Assembly (NCBI GenBank): GCA_028875055.1 | Contig: JAPPGG010000042.1 | Location: forward strand, 1-58,965 | Source of the DNA: Chloroflexota bacterium | GTDB taxonomy: Bacteria; Chloroflexota; Dehalococcoidia; Lucifugimonadales; UBA3495 | DNA length: 58,965 nucleotides | Direction: 5' to 3' | Shown here: one piece after another, positions 39,994-48,868 of the stretch | Layout: each line of letters begins with the position of its first letter | Numbering within the stretch: position 1 is the stretch's first letter | Notes under the pieces: generated by a model | Databases searched by the model: none | What the model saw: the letters and a program-made list of their open reading frames with translations, nothing else | Told to the model about the DNA's origin: nothing | Made by a program: the position numbers and the translations under genes

Positions 39994-40547
39994 GGTTACT
40001 TCTCCTTTAGCCTGGAAATTGCCTTTCAGGAGCTGGAAATCAAAGTGCGTGGTACCGAGCCCAGCACAAGCCCGATATGACCGAAAAAGTTTAGGAGATT
40101 CTAGTTTGGCGTGTCCGTAAATGCAACCTGCACGGGCAGGCAGGGCAAATGCTTCATCCATGCCATTTGGGTTGTGCGAGATCCTTCGTGAAAAAACTCA
40201 CCCCTCTCCGACTGGGAAAGGGGCCTTAGATGAGGGCCCCCAAAACCCGAAATACCTCGTCTTAGCCTGAAGTTTCCGTTTGCTTTGGGGGTTGAGGAGT
40301 TTTCAAATAAAGGGCTAACTCTAAAAGGCCCAGCTTGGGCTTCTAAACCTGTTCCTGTGCATCGGGGATATTCAATCACAATCTTCGCCAGGGGTCAGAT
40401 TAAATCTTAATCCTCACACATAACTAGCAATGCGCTGCCCAGGAGCCAAGAAGCAACCTGTGTCGCCTTTATCTCGGTCTTTCCTGATTGGTCTTGGTAC
40501 TTGTGGTCTCTGTAACTTGTACCATGCTCGATTCGGTTAGTCGGTCT
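39994..40547. other. non-coding gap with hairpin repeat
   Basis: No convincing gene. 40197-40250 contains 'actcacccctctccgactgg' followed by complementary G-rich runs, resembling the repeat at 43485-43540. GC content falls near 40380, where the AT-richer HEPN island begins. Confidence 0.4.
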
Positions 40548-41018
40548 TCATGTTCGCGGTCTAAACAGGACGAGGATGGCGAATGCCTTTCTGTCCAGGG
40601 TTTTTGCTCTGCTGAAACCTTCAATGGCCAAGTTCGTCTCTAGTATGAGCTGGATCACCTCGGATTTGGAGAATGTCCCCATAGGGTCGTAGTCCGCAGT
40701 GTGTCGGTGGGACTGCATCTTGGCAAATTGGACCGCGAAGTCTTGGATGTCTTGAGGAAAGTGCGGCAGCTCATTCCTATTAACAGCTTTCGCAGCTTGG
40801 GAGTGGTCCAGGGCTCTATAAAGTTGTCTCCATGCTCGGTTGCTGCGCTTTGCCGGGGTGGCACCGACCAGAAGGTTTGCGTTTGACCTGGCCAACGCAT
40901 GGAACATAGCGTAATAGGCGGTACTTACTGCTCGGCATAGGTCTTCCTGCCTGGGACGGCCTTTACTTTGACTATAGGCCAGGCGGTTTGCAGTGGAGAT
41001 AAGGTTGTTGGGGTTCAA
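40548..41018 (-). CDS. HEPN-domain protein with upstream partner
   Basis: A helical protein with a typical HEPN N-terminal signature: LCRAVSTAYYAMFHALARSNANLL. A later 'MQSHRHTADYDP' resembles the R-x-x-ADY turn of the same group, followed by a helix IQLILETNLAIEGFSRAK. An ATG at 41045 would overlap the upstream gene by 31 bases. A TTG at 41018 forms a TTGA overlap of four bases with its stop and is also likely. The region is AT-richer than the surrounding core, which suggests transfer. Confidence 0.7.
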   Translation of the reverse strand: MNPNNLISTANRLAYSQSKGRPRQEDLCRAVSTAYYAMFHALARSNANLLVGATPAKRSNRAWRQLYRALDHSQAAKAVNRNELPHFPQDIQDFAVQFAKMQSHRHTADYDPMGTFSKSEVIQLILETNLAIEGFSRAKTLDRKAFAILVLFRPRT

Positions 41019-41443
41019 GCCAATTGCCGTTCCAATTTCGGCCATTCGGATTTCTCGACAAATGACTGAACAGGAATGGCGTCGAAACCCAGTTCCTCTG
41101 CCTGAGGCCAGACGCGGCTGGAAAGGCGCAGGGTCCAACGAGGGTCGAGCTTACGCTGGTCTCCATCGAACACGATATATGTATGGAGGTAATATCTTCC
41201 CTCGTGGTCCACTCTGGGGATAACTACGATGGGGTCGAAGGTGAATTCTTCCTTGAATCTCTCCTTCAGGAGCGCGTTTATGAGTGACTTGAACTTGTCG
41301 GGTGCTTCTGACTCGTTGCTCATTGTCTCTCTACTAAGTAATTCGCGTTCTCGGTCCTGCATTGTTGACGTGGCATAGCGCAAGTATTGAATGTTGCTAC
41401 TTTCCATAGCGAGCTTCTTCTCAGTTTGATGAGTTGACAGCAT
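41015..41443 (-). CDS. unknown partner of HEPN gene
   Basis: A 142-residue protein not recognised. Its second half has beta strands (FDPIVVIPRVDHEGRYYLHTY, then IVFDGD) and a helix (WTLRLSSRVWPQAEEL). HEPN toxins often have an upstream nucleotidyltransferase or other antidote; the residues G-S-x9-D-x-D of such NTases are not evident, although DGDQRKLD is acidic. The gene overlaps the HEPN start. A two-gene toxin-antitoxin-like unit is inferred. Confidence 0.6.
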   Translation of the reverse strand: MLSTHQTEKKLAMESSNIQYLRYATSTMQDRERELLSRETMSNESEAPDKFKSLINALLKERFKEEFTFDPIVVIPRVDHEGRYYLHTYIVFDGDQRKLDPRWTLRLSSRVWPQAEELGFDAIPVQSFVEKSEWPKLERQLA

Positions 41444-41523
41444 CGATCATTATGCGAGAGATATACATAGCACTCCTATCTTATCACTTGGTTGGTGGTT
41501 GGCAGGAGTTGAAAGTGTCATTA

Positions 41524-41765
41524 GGCCGGGGAATCGCGCTTTAAATCTCATGCCATCATGAGCCCGGGGCAATCGCTACTGGAGTTTAGTCTATAGGATG
41601 CTGATTTTCGTAAGGCAGGGCTCAGGGCGACATTAGCCTGCCGAAGGGCCTGGAGTCCTACCCCTCAGCCAGGTTGCGAGTCCGAAAGCCAGTTTGTGGG
41701 ATGGAGTTTGGATTCTTCTGCAGCGCTCAGAATTACAACATACTCATAATGCGATTGCCCCGGCC
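41524..41765. mobile_element. MITE-like element, family B, copy 2
   Basis: Ends GGCCGGGGAATCGCGCT (41524) and GCGATTGCCCCGGCC (ending 41765) are inverted repeats. The interior carries CAGGGCTCAGGGCGACATT and CCGAAGGGCC, as in the 26644 copy. A further internal 'ggggcaatcgc' at 41565 may mark a nested or rearranged end. Most of the 41444-41842 gap is this element. Confidence 0.65.
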
Positions 41766-41842
41766 GTGCCGGTCGAGATGTTGGGCAACTTCTCTGGGCT
41801 CTGCCATACTCTGGTGATCTGTCACGAAGCCACCGGCGCCCC

Positions 41843-43075
41843 TCAGTCCAGCCGCCTGATGTTCGGCATGCCAATCATGGTGATTAAGCTGACCGCACTC
41901 AGAATGGCCCCGTTGATCAGCAGGGCCCTCGGGGCTCCCACCACCCCCGCCAGGGCGCCCACTCCCATGTGGCCTACCGGCGCAAACCCGATGCTCAGCA
42001 CCCAGGACCCCATCGCTCGCCCCCGTTCCTCGTCCGACACCAGTTGCTGCATCAGGGTCTTGTAGAGGGTATCGACGGCCATGGCGCAGGCGTTTACGAA
42101 CAGGAGCACCGCCAGGAAAGAATATATGCTGCCCGACAGGGAAAACGCCATCAGACCAATGCCAAAACCAATGGCCGTGGCAAACATCAGCATTCCCTTC
42201 TTCCTGGCAGTCCCGAGTCCGGCCAGCAGCCATAGTCCCAGCAGTCCCCCCGCCTGCCGCCCCGCGGTCATTACACCCAGCCCGGTGGGCCCAACAAACA
42301 GCACCTCCTTGGCAAACACCGGCAGCAGTGTCATGTGCGTGAATCCCAGCACTTCGGTGACTGCCGTCAGCAACATCAGGGCCAGCAGGAAGCGGCGGCT
42401 GCGCACCAGGCTGACATAGCCCGCCAGATTCTTCAGGACCGATGTGGCGGCAACCCGGGACGACCGCCCGGGGGTTTGGAGGGTCAGGGTAGCCACAGCA
42501 GCCAGCAGGTAGCAGACCCCCGCCGCCACAAATTGCCAGCCGGCCCCGGCGGCCTCGATCAGCGCTCCGCTGGCCAGGGACCCGACAATGCCGCCGCCCT
42601 GCATGGCCATCGCCCCCAGCGCCAGCCCGTTCAGGGATAGTCCCGAGCCCACGATGTCAAAGGTGTAAGTCTGACGGACCGTGAGGGTAAAGGCGAACAT
42701 ACTGCCCAGGGCGCCCACCAGCCCGACCACAACCCAGACGTTGGCAAGTCCGCCCAGCAGCAACATCAGGGCCATCACCATCGCGACCAGGGAGGCTCCC
42801 AGGTTGCCAATGCCCAGCAGCAACCGCCGCTCCCAGCGGTCGGTTATTGCGCCGGACAATATGCCGAACAGGAAAAAGGGCAGCATCCGGGCCGCGGCGC
42901 CCACGCCAACCATGAACTCCGAGCCGGTAAGCTCGAATATCAGCCACCCCACGGAGACCTGCTCCATTCCCGTAGCCAGCGAGTAGAGGAGCGTAGATGC
43001 CCACAACAGGCGGAAGTCCCGGATTCGCAGTGAGGCCGCCCAGTTTCCCATGGCTATCATAGGGCGATGATACAC
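41843..43075 (-). CDS. MFS transporter (enterobactin-exporter-like, MFS_3 type)
   Basis: A 410-residue membrane protein with about twelve predicted helices. The first begins FRLLWASTLLYSLATGMEQ; the cytoplasmic loop between helices 2 and 3 reads LSGAITDRWERRLLLGIG, matching the MFS G-x-x-x-D-R-x-x-R motif. It most resembles the MFS_3 subgroup, which exports small molecules, but the substrate is unknown. Starts at 43075 or 43057 are both possible. MITE-like elements lie on both sides. Confidence 0.88.
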   Translation of the reverse strand: MYHRPMIAMGNWAASLRIRDFRLLWASTLLYSLATGMEQVSVGWLIFELTGSEFMVGVGAAARMLPFFLFGILSGAITDRWERRLLLGIGNLGASLVAMVMALMLLLGGLANVWVVVGLVGALGSMFAFTLTVRQTYTFDIVGSGLSLNGLALGAMAMQGGGIVGSLASGALIEAAGAGWQFVAAGVCYLLAAVATLTLQTPGRSSRVAATSVLKNLAGYVSLVRSRRFLLALMLLTAVTEVLGFTHMTLLPVFAKEVLFVGPTGLGVMTAGRQAGGLLGLWLLAGLGTARKKGMLMFATAIGFGIGLMAFSLSGSIYSFLAVLLFVNACAMAVDTLYKTLMQQLVSDEERGRAMGSWVLSIGFAPVGHMGVGALAGVVGAPRALLINGAILSAVSLITMIGMPNIRRLD

Positions 43076-43156
43076 CCATCACCGGCGTTGCCCGCTACGA
43101 TCAGGATGATTCAATTCACCGGATTTCCGCATCCTGCCTGGCTGACCGGTCTGGAG

Positions 43157-43365
43157 CCAAGGCAATCGCGTTTCAAATCCCTGTCATGTTGGGCCCTTCG
43201 ATTTGGCTCAGGCTAAACTACGTCGAAGCATCAAGAATCCGTCATATGGCGGTGGCCACGGTGCCCAAACCAGCTCTCCAGGTATCGATCTTAGACCCTT
43301 CGGCAGGCTCAGGGTAACATGACCTCTCTAAAGTAGCTGCCAGGTTTAAAGCGCAATTGCCCTGG
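43157..43365. mobile_element. MITE-like element, family B, copy 3
   Basis: Left end CCAAGGCAATCGCGTTT (43157) and right end AAAGCGCAATTGCCCTGG (ending 43365) are inverted. Inside, 'CCCTTCGGCAGGCTCAGGGT' recurs, as in the other copies. With the one before the MFS gene, it frames this gene with same-family repeats. Sequence 43366-43572 holds another hairpin-like repeat (43489-43535). Confidence 0.65.
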
Positions 43366-43572
43366 TCATTAGACAGCTTCATTCCCCCGTCAACGTAATC
43401 CCTTTCTTTGATCCTTGATAGCCTGCGCGGACTGAGGTGAACCCCATGCGTGGATAAACCTCAGCCTTCGAGTCCTTCATCGAAAGATTCACCCCTCTCC
43501 GACTTGAAGGAGGGCCAAAGGCGAGGGCCTCCTCAAGAACCGAAAGGCCCCCGTTACGCGCCGCGGGATACC

Positions 43573-43601
43573 TTGACACTCATACACCGCTACCCTAGAA
43601 T
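43573..43601 (+). promoter_or_regulatory. sigma-70 promoter of rplU operon
   Basis: TTGACA (43573-43578) and TAGAAT (43596-43601) with 17 bases between them. They lie 23 bases before the rplU start, so the leader is very short. Confidence 0.8.
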
Positions 43602-43623
43602 GGACAACCGAGGTTTTTTGAAT

Positions 43624-43944
43624 ATGGATTACGCAATTTTCAAGACCGGGGGCAAGCAATACCGGGTTAAGCCGGGAGACGTTCTGGACGTCGAGCTTCT
43701 GCCCCTTGAGGTAGGCGATTCAGCGGAGTTCGAGGAAGTGCTGGCCGTTTCCGACGGCGGCGAGGTCAACTTCGGCTCTCCCCACGTGGCCGGCGCCAGG
43801 GTTGTTGCCCAGGTCCAGTCCCACTACAAGGACCGCAAGCTGATGGTCTTCAAGTACAAGGCCAAGACCAGGTACCGCCTGAAGAAGGGCCACCGGCAGA
43901 ATTACACGCGCCTGGTTATCCAGGACATCCAGACGGGAGGCTAA
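43624..43944 (+). CDS. rplU: 50S ribosomal protein L21
   Basis: A 23S rRNA-binding protein of 106 residues. It begins MDYAIFKTGGKQYRVKPGD and ends with the basic FKYKAKTRYRLKKGHRQNYT motif, the family signature. A longer upstream in-frame reading has no similarity and lies across the promoter, so ATG 43624 is chosen. rpmA follows after six bases. Confidence 0.98.
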   Translation: MDYAIFKTGGKQYRVKPGDVLDVELLPLEVGDSAEFEEVLAVSDGGEVNFGSPHVAGARVVAQVQSHYKDRKLMVFKYKAKTRYRLKKGHRQNYTRLVIQDIQTGG

Positions 43945-43950
43945 CCCTCA

Positions 43951-44238
43951 ATGGCTCACAAGAAGGCAGGCGGAAGCTCCAACAACGGCCGTGACAGCAA
44001 CGGCAAGCGTTTGGGCGTAAAGAAGTACGGCGGCGAACAGGTATCCTCGGGCGCCATTATCATCCGGCAGCGGGGCACCCGCATCAAGCCCGGCAACAAC
44101 GTGGGCCTGGGTCGCGACTACACCATCTACGCCAAGGTAGAGGGCAAGGTAAAGTTCGAGTGGGCCTCCAAGGGCCGCCGCCAGGTGAGCGTTTACCCAG
44201 TGGAAGCCCCGGCCGATGCCATGGCCCTGGCCAGCTAG
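43951..44238 (+). CDS. rpmA: 50S ribosomal protein L27
   Basis: A 95-residue protein near the peptidyl-transferase centre. It starts [20 protein letters not shown], the classic L27 N terminus without the extra leader cleaved in Firmicutes. [20 protein letters not shown] is conserved. It is co-transcribed with rplU. Confidence 0.98.
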   Translation: MAHKKAGGSSNNGRDSNGKRLGVKKYGGEQVSSGAIIIRQRGTRIKPGNNVGLGRDYTIYAKVEGKVKFEWASKGRRQVSVYPVEAPADAMALAS

Positions 44239-44303
44239 AAAATTTAAACCCGCGCCAGCATTCGCGTTCCCGATATCAGGGGAATGGCAAGGAATATCAG
44301 TAA

Positions 44304-44504
44304 ATGAAACCGGAAATACATCCCGAATTTTTTACCGCGACAGTTACCTGTTCCTGCGGCTATGTTTTTCAGACCGGGGCCACCAAGCCCGCCCTCAGGG
44401 TGGAGGTATGCAGCAAGTGCCACCCCTTCTACACGGGTGAGCAGCGTATCGTGGATACCCAGGGTCGAATTGAGCGATTGCGCCGACGGTACAACCTGCA
44501 GTAG
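44304..44504 (+). CDS. rpmE: 50S ribosomal protein L31, zinc-type
   Basis: A 66-residue protein with four zinc-binding cysteines: CSCGYVF and [10 protein letters not shown]. This is the Zn-containing (C+) form rather than the zinc-free YkgM type. It is third in the rplU-rpmA-rpmE run, with a terminator 30 bases after its stop. Confidence 0.97.
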   Translation: MKPEIHPEFFTATVTCSCGYVFQTGATKPALRVEVCSKCHPFYTGEQRIVDTQGRIERLRRRYNLQ

Positions 44505-44533
44505 GTTGGTTCAGCTCCTGAAACAACTGGTAG

Positions 44534-44573
44534 AATCGAGGGCCATCCCTGGTGACCCTCGATTACTTTTTTT
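44534..44573 (+). terminator. rho-independent terminator of the ribosomal protein run
   Basis: Perfect 9-bp stem AATCGAGGG/CCCTCGATT (44534-44542, 44556-44564) with loop of 13 bases, followed by ACTTTTTTT. Confidence 0.9.
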
Positions 44574-44646
44574 GGAACAATCTCGGCTTGCCTGGACAGT
44601 GGGGCCCACCTCCTTTTACCTCACCAGCGCCGGAAGGCAGTAGGCA

Positions 44647-45723
44647 GTGGCGGAACAACCAAGAGTGACCTACGGCGGTCAGGCGGTTATCGAAGGCGTG
44701 ATGATTCGCGGCCGCGAATTCTACAGCCTGGCGGTCCGCCGGCCCGACGGTGAGATATACCACTCCCACGAAAGGCTCAATACCGCCTTCACCGGCCCCA
44801 TACGCCGCATCCCCTTCCTTCGGGGCGTTCTGGTCCTGGCTGAAACCCTGATCCTCGGCTTGAAGGCCCTCAACCGCTCGGCTAGCCTGGCCTCCACCGA
44901 TGCCCAAAGTGGCGGCGGAGAAGAGATTCCCGCCTGGCTGCTTTTCCTGACGCTGGGCGTTTCCCTGACGCTGGGCGTCGGCATCTTCTTCGTCCTGCCC
45001 CTCCTGGCCGTCCGCCTGGTGGACCCCTTTATCGCGTCCGACCTGGTCAGCAATCTGATCGAAGGTGTTTTGCGCCTCCTGATACTGGTGGCCTATATCG
45101 GCGGCATCGGTATGATGAAGGACATACGCCGGGTGTTTGCCTATCATGGCGCCGAGCACATGGCAGTCCATACCTACGAAGCGGGCCTTCCCCTGACCGT
45201 GGAAAACGTCCGCAAGTTCGATACGCCCCATCCTCGCTGCGGAACGGCCTTCCTGCTCACGGTGGTCCTGGTTTCCGTGCTGGTGTTCATGTTCCTGGGA
45301 CGCCCCGATATGGAGTGGCGCATCCTGTCCCGGGTGCTGCTCATCCCGGTGGTGGCCGCCATCAGCTACGAGTTCATCCGCTTCTACGGCGTGCACTCCC
45401 ACTGGCGCATCGCCCGGGCGATGTCGCTGCCCGGGTTGTGGCTGCAGCGCCTGACCACCCGCCAGCCCGAGGACGACCAGATTGAGGTAGCCATTACGGC
45501 CATGGGCGCCGCTGTTGCCGCCGACGCCGGGGAGAGCTATGTTTCCCCCTTCCAACATTACAGCCAGCCTGAAGCAGACCACGCCGGGATTTTGGTGGAG
45601 GGCGAGGGCGCCGATGTGGACGGGTCCGGGCCGGCATCGGCGTTGGCATCGGAAACGGAAGCGCGACCGGCTTCGGAAACGGTAGAGGGGTTAGCGGGGA
45701 ATGCCGGACCTGAATCCGGCTGA
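44647..45723 (+). CDS. DUF1385 (YqhQ-like) membrane protein
   Basis: A 358-residue integral membrane protein. The DUF1385 core shows VTYGGQAVIEGVMIRGREF, FLRGVLVLAETLILG, then FAYHGAEHMAVHTYEAG and THPRCGT-like FDTPHPRCGTAFLL with conserved His and Cys. About four membrane helices are visible between residues 97 and 245. A 60-residue Ala/Glu/Ser-rich cytoplasmic or external tail ends it. Start is GTG. Family function is unknown; in other genomes it often lies near rpmE and prfA. prfA is not seen here. Confidence 0.92.
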   Translation: MAEQPRVTYGGQAVIEGVMIRGREFYSLAVRRPDGEIYHSHERLNTAFTGPIRRIPFLRGVLVLAETLILGLKALNRSASLASTDAQSGGGEEIPAWLLFLTLGVSLTLGVGIFFVLPLLAVRLVDPFIASDLVSNLIEGVLRLLILVAYIGGIGMMKDIRRVFAYHGAEHMAVHTYEAGLPLTVENVRKFDTPHPRCGTAFLLTVVLVSVLVFMFLGRPDMEWRILSRVLLIPVVAAISYEFIRFYGVHSHWRIARAMSLPGLWLQRLTTRQPEDDQIEVAITAMGAAVAADAGESYVSPFQHYSQPEADHAGILVEGEGADVDGSGPASALASETEARPASETVEGLAGNAGPESG

Positions 45724-45786
45724 GCGGGGGACACCTGCGGGCTCCGGAAAGCAGGTTAGAGGTCCCCTCGCGGCGGAAGATGCAGC

Positions 45787-45965
45787 GTAAGAGGTCAGAG
45801 TTGGCGGGATTTCCCTGCCTGCCCGCCTCGTCATGCCGGCTTTCGCCAGCATCCGGGAATCCTTGCTCCGCTTGACCTGTCTGCCCCCGTCAGCCCTGCT
45901 GTATTCCGGCCTGCGCCCGAATGACGAGCTCCAGTCCTCCGTGAATATCAACCCTGAACCGTACC
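45787..45965. mobile_element. MITE-like element, family A, copy 2
   Basis: Left TIR GTAAGAGGTCAGAGTTGG and right end reading (reverse complement) GGTACGGTTCAGGGTTGATA. It aligns along its length with the 52805 copy, same orientation. The 8-bp direct repeat GATGCAGC flanks it (45779-45786 and 45966-45973), supporting insertion by transposition. It fills most of the 45724-46077 gap. Confidence 0.8.
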
Positions 45966-46077
45966 GATGCAGCTCCCTGCCACCGGCGATGGTTGCGGGG
46001 AGTTCCCGTTATACCGGGGGCGGAGCGACGATGAATCCCGCCGGCATCAGGTCGGGGGCAGTGTGGACTCCCCCTGT

Positions 46078-46482
46078 TCAGTTCCGGTGCCGCGTCTGCT
46101 GCAGCTTTTCCACCGTTCCGGGTACCTTCCATTCGATGTAGAGCAGCACATGCTCCTTGATGGCCTCTTCATGCACCCGGCAGGGGGCGCACTTGCCGTC
46201 AATGCACAGTCCGTGGCGCGGCCGCATGTACTGCCGGAGCAAGTCCAGCAGTTCCGCCACCTGGCCCTCCTCCTCCCGCCTCTCCCGCACCAGGCCCAGC
46301 AGCTCGTCCAGTTGCCCCGAAAGCCTCTCCAGCGCCTGGTTGTGTTCCTTCAGGCTCCGCTCGACAAAGTTCCTGGGTTCGTCGGGATTGGGGTTAACGG
46401 AAACGGGAATCTGGTAGGGGTCAAAGGGCCGGTCTTCCAGGTCGCGACCGCAGGCATCGCATCGGGCTGGCTCTTGGGCCAT
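46078..46482 (-). CDS. small zinc-ribbon-like protein, unknown function
   Basis: A 134-residue soluble protein. An N-terminal CDACGRDLEDRPFDPYQIP resembles half a zinc ribbon, and a C-terminal GLCIDGKCAPCRVHEE supplies further Cys and His. Between them is a long helix likely to form a coiled coil (RSLKEHNQALERLSGQLDE). I do not recognise the family. It lies alone between two MITE-like elements; start ATG 46482. Confidence 0.65.
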   Translation of the reverse strand: MAQEPARCDACGRDLEDRPFDPYQIPVSVNPNPDEPRNFVERSLKEHNQALERLSGQLDELLGLVRERREEEGQVAELLDLLRQYMRPRHGLCIDGKCAPCRVHEEAIKEHVLLYIEWKVPGTVEKLQQTRHRN

Positions 46483-46573
46483 GGTAGCTGCCTCACACTC
46501 AGGAATTTATCTCGGTAGCTGTGGCCGAATTGTAAGTCAAAGCAGAGACAGGGGCAAACCGCCGTCGGCAATG

Positions 46574-46750
46574 GCAACCGTTCTGATTTGATGAGCCATA
46601 GTGGCCTGGAAAGCGTTAATCCGGCGCAGGCGGGAACCTGGGACCTGCGCAAGTCGGGGGTTGGGCAGGGGCTCATGGCCATGAGCCCCTACGAAGTCGG
46701 GAGTATGACGGGTGTATGGGCTGGCAATTCCCTCAACTCTGAACTGTTAC
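46574..46750. mobile_element. MITE-like element, family A, copy 3, with nested palindrome
   Basis: Ends are GCAACCGTTCTGATTTGATG and TCAACTCTGAACTGTTAC (ending 46750), matching family A TIRs. Its middle contains a perfect 24-bp palindrome at 46667-46690 (AGGGGCTCATGG and its complement) not found in the other A copies. It has the same GGGGC...GCCCC frame as the palindrome within the MITE at 6851. Confidence 0.7.
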
Positions 46751-46869
46751 TGGCAGCGAAGACGGCCAGCGGGACCGCGTTTTCCAGTAAAATGCCTGAA
46801 ATTCGCAGGTCGGGCTTCAGCCCCGTCCTGTTCGCCCGCGGAGGATCTCCCGGGGCAGACCGCCTGGGC

Positions 46870-48078
46870 TCAGGGACTCCCCGGGGCAGGGCCCAGTACC
46901 CGGTACTTGCGGTCCTCGGTTCTTTCCGCTGGGGGGAGGATCTGGACTACCACGCGGGACAGGCCCACCACCTCGCCGTCGGCGTCGAAGCTGTAGTCGT
47001 CGCCGATGGCGCCGCTCCAGGTTAACCCGTACAGGCAGTCCCGGAAGCCGTCGGCATCCTGATCATCCTCAGTTTGCTTGAGGCATTCGGCGGAGATATA
47101 GACGTTGTCGTAGGCGGAGCCCAGGTGCCAGGGCAGGGTAACGTAGTTGAATCGTTCCCTGAAGTTGGCCAGGACCTCCTGGCCCTTGGCGTTGTTGGGG
47201 TCCAGGTCGGAAACGATGGCCTTCATGCCGGTGGCGGCGTCCCCCGCAATGTCCAGGGCCGTGGTTCCCACGGAAACCGTCTCGGCATAAATGGGCCCGT
47301 CGTAGCCCAGCTCCCTGGCCTGCTTGAAGATGGTCCCCGCGGCGAATTCCGACTGGGGAGAGACGTGCAGGGCTTCGGGCCCGGCGGCAATGATCTTGCT
47401 GAGCTGGGACCGGAAGTCGGTAATGTCGGAGGCGAAGCGTTCGGAGGCTACCACCTGTCCGCCCAGATTCTCGAACTGTTCCGCCGTGGTGCGGCGGACG
47501 CCCTCGGCGTAGTCGGTGGACTCCGTTATGGTGGCCAGGCGGCGGACTCCGTCAGCCCACAGCAGGTTGGCCGTGCCAATGCCCACTTCCACGTCGCTTA
47601 TCTGGGTGCGGAAGATGTAGTCGCCCGCTTTGGCGATATCGGGGTTGCTGGCCAGGCCCGAGAAGAGCACCACCCCGTCGGCTTCGGCCAGGGGCGCCGC
47701 GCCCAGCATGGCCCCGCTGCAGGAGGTTCCCAGGATAATGCGGATTCCGTCCACGCTGGTCAGCTTGCGGTAGGCCGCCACGGCTCCCTGGGCGCTGCAC
47801 TGGGAGTCTTCAACCACCAGCTGCAGCTGGCGTCCGTTAACGCCGCCGGCGGTGTTGATTTCGTCGGCGGCCATCTGCTTGGCCTGGTTGGCCACCGTGC
47901 CGTAGGACTCCCCGGGTCCGGTAAGGGACTCCATTACGCCAATGCGGTAGGGACCTGCTTCCCCGCCTCCGGAGCAGGCGATGGCCATAGCCGCCGCCAT
48001 AGCCGCCAGTCCCGCCGCCCCGGGGACCCGAGCCCGGCGGAGGTGGCAAGATAGAAGCGCGGCAAGCCGCCTCGCCAT
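46870..48078 (-). CDS. branched-chain amino-acid-type ABC substrate-binding lipoprotein
   Basis: A LivJ-like periplasmic/extracellular binding protein of about 402 residues. The signal has a hydrophobic stretch GAAGLAAMAAAMAIAC, with Cys as lipid-modified residue. The ligand-binding domain begins YRIGVMESLTGPGESYGTVA and includes AADEINTAGGVNGRQLQLVVED (Peripla_BP_6 style). ATG 48078 is chosen; an earlier in-frame ATG at 48144 would overlap the next gene. No permease genes are adjacent. Confidence 0.9.
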   Translation of the reverse strand: MARRLAALLSCHLRRARVPGAAGLAAMAAAMAIACSGGGEAGPYRIGVMESLTGPGESYGTVANQAKQMAADEINTAGGVNGRQLQLVVEDSQCSAQGAVAAYRKLTSVDGIRIILGTSCSGAMLGAAPLAEADGVVLFSGLASNPDIAKAGDYIFRTQISDVEVGIGTANLLWADGVRRLATITESTDYAEGVRRTTAEQFENLGGQVVASERFASDITDFRSQLSKIIAAGPEALHVSPQSEFAAGTIFKQARELGYDGPIYAETVSVGTTALDIAGDAATGMKAIVSDLDPNNAKGQEVLANFRERFNYVTLPWHLGSAYDNVYISAECLKQTEDDQDADGFRDCLYGLTWSGAIGDDYSFDADGEVVGLSRVVVQILPPAERTEDRKYRVLGPAPGSP

Positions 48079-48136
48079 TCTTGAACCTGGCTCTGTTTGC
48101 CTGAACATCCCTGGTCTAAGCCAGCGGTGGGCGGCC

Positions 48137-48868
48137 CTAATCATCTCCCCCGAAAATTCCGAAAATGTGCAGCAGGGCCAGGAACATGTTGACGATGTTG
48201 AGGAACATGCCAGCCGACCCGATAAGGGCGATGCGCCTGGCGGCGTCGGCGTTCCCCGTGGCGGCGGCTTCCTGGGCCTCCTGCTTCACGGCCTGGGTTT
48301 CCCACGCTGTGAGCCCCATGAAGATGGGCAGGGTGATGACGCTGAGCAGCAGCTGAAGCCCGCTGGACTGGAACAGGAACGAGTTGATCAGGCCCACTAC
48401 CACCATGCCGATGAGGGCGATGATAGCCAGCATTCCGATTTTCGAAAGGTCGCGCTTGGTGGTAAAGCCGAAAATGCTCATCACCGCGAAAAGGCCGCAG
48501 GCGCCGGCGAAGGCCTGGGTTATGCTGGCGCTGGAATAGATGGCAAACACCCACGACAGGGTGGCCCCCATGAGGGCGGTGAAGCCCAGGTACAGGGCCC
48601 CCACCGCGGCAATGGGCGCGCCCCGGCGGGCGGCAAACTGCATCCCGAACAGGCACCCGATGGCCAGGACCAGGCCGATTATCATGCCCAGGAAGCTGGC
48701 AAAGAGGAACACGCCGGCCGCGCTGAGCAGCCAGGCCACGGCTCCGGCTACCCCCAGCCCCACCGCGGTCCAGCCGTACAGGCCGGTCATGGCCGACGTA
48801 AATATGCGGTCGGCCTCGGCCAGGTTATAGCCGAAGCCTCCGCCGGCGGATGGGTTATACATGGTCAT
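48137..48868 (-). CDS. Bax inhibitor-1 / YccA family membrane protein
   Basis: A 243-residue membrane protein with seven predicted helices, the BI-1 number. It begins with a cytosolic segment, then TSAMTGLYGWTAVGLGVAG. A final 'TAWETQAVKQEAQ' precedes the last helix, as in the family. Bacterial members are putative channels or modulators of membrane proteases. ATG 48868 follows GAGG by seven bases and excludes an N-terminal extension. Confidence 0.93.
   Translation of the reverse strand: MTMYNPSAGGGFGYNLAEADRIFTSAMTGLYGWTAVGLGVAGAVAWLLSAAGVFLFASFLGMIIGLVLAIGCLFGMQFAARRGAPIAAVGALYLGFTALMGATLSWVFAIYSSASITQAFAGACGLFAVMSIFGFTTKRDLSKIGMLAIIALIGMVVVGLINSFLFQSSGLQLLLSVITLPIFMGLTAWETQAVKQEAQEAAATGNADAARRIALIGSAGMFLNIVNMFLALLHIFGIFGGDD

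Noticed and set aside
43489-43535. Possible CRISPR-like or regulatory repeat
   Set aside because: Only a single hairpin with distant relatives near 88 and 40200; no regular spacing, so it is a dispersed repeat.
46870-48144. Start of LivJ-like protein at 48144
   Set aside because: It adds 22 residues before the signal peptide and overlaps the BI-1 gene; 48078 gives a more usual signal sequence, although this is not certain.
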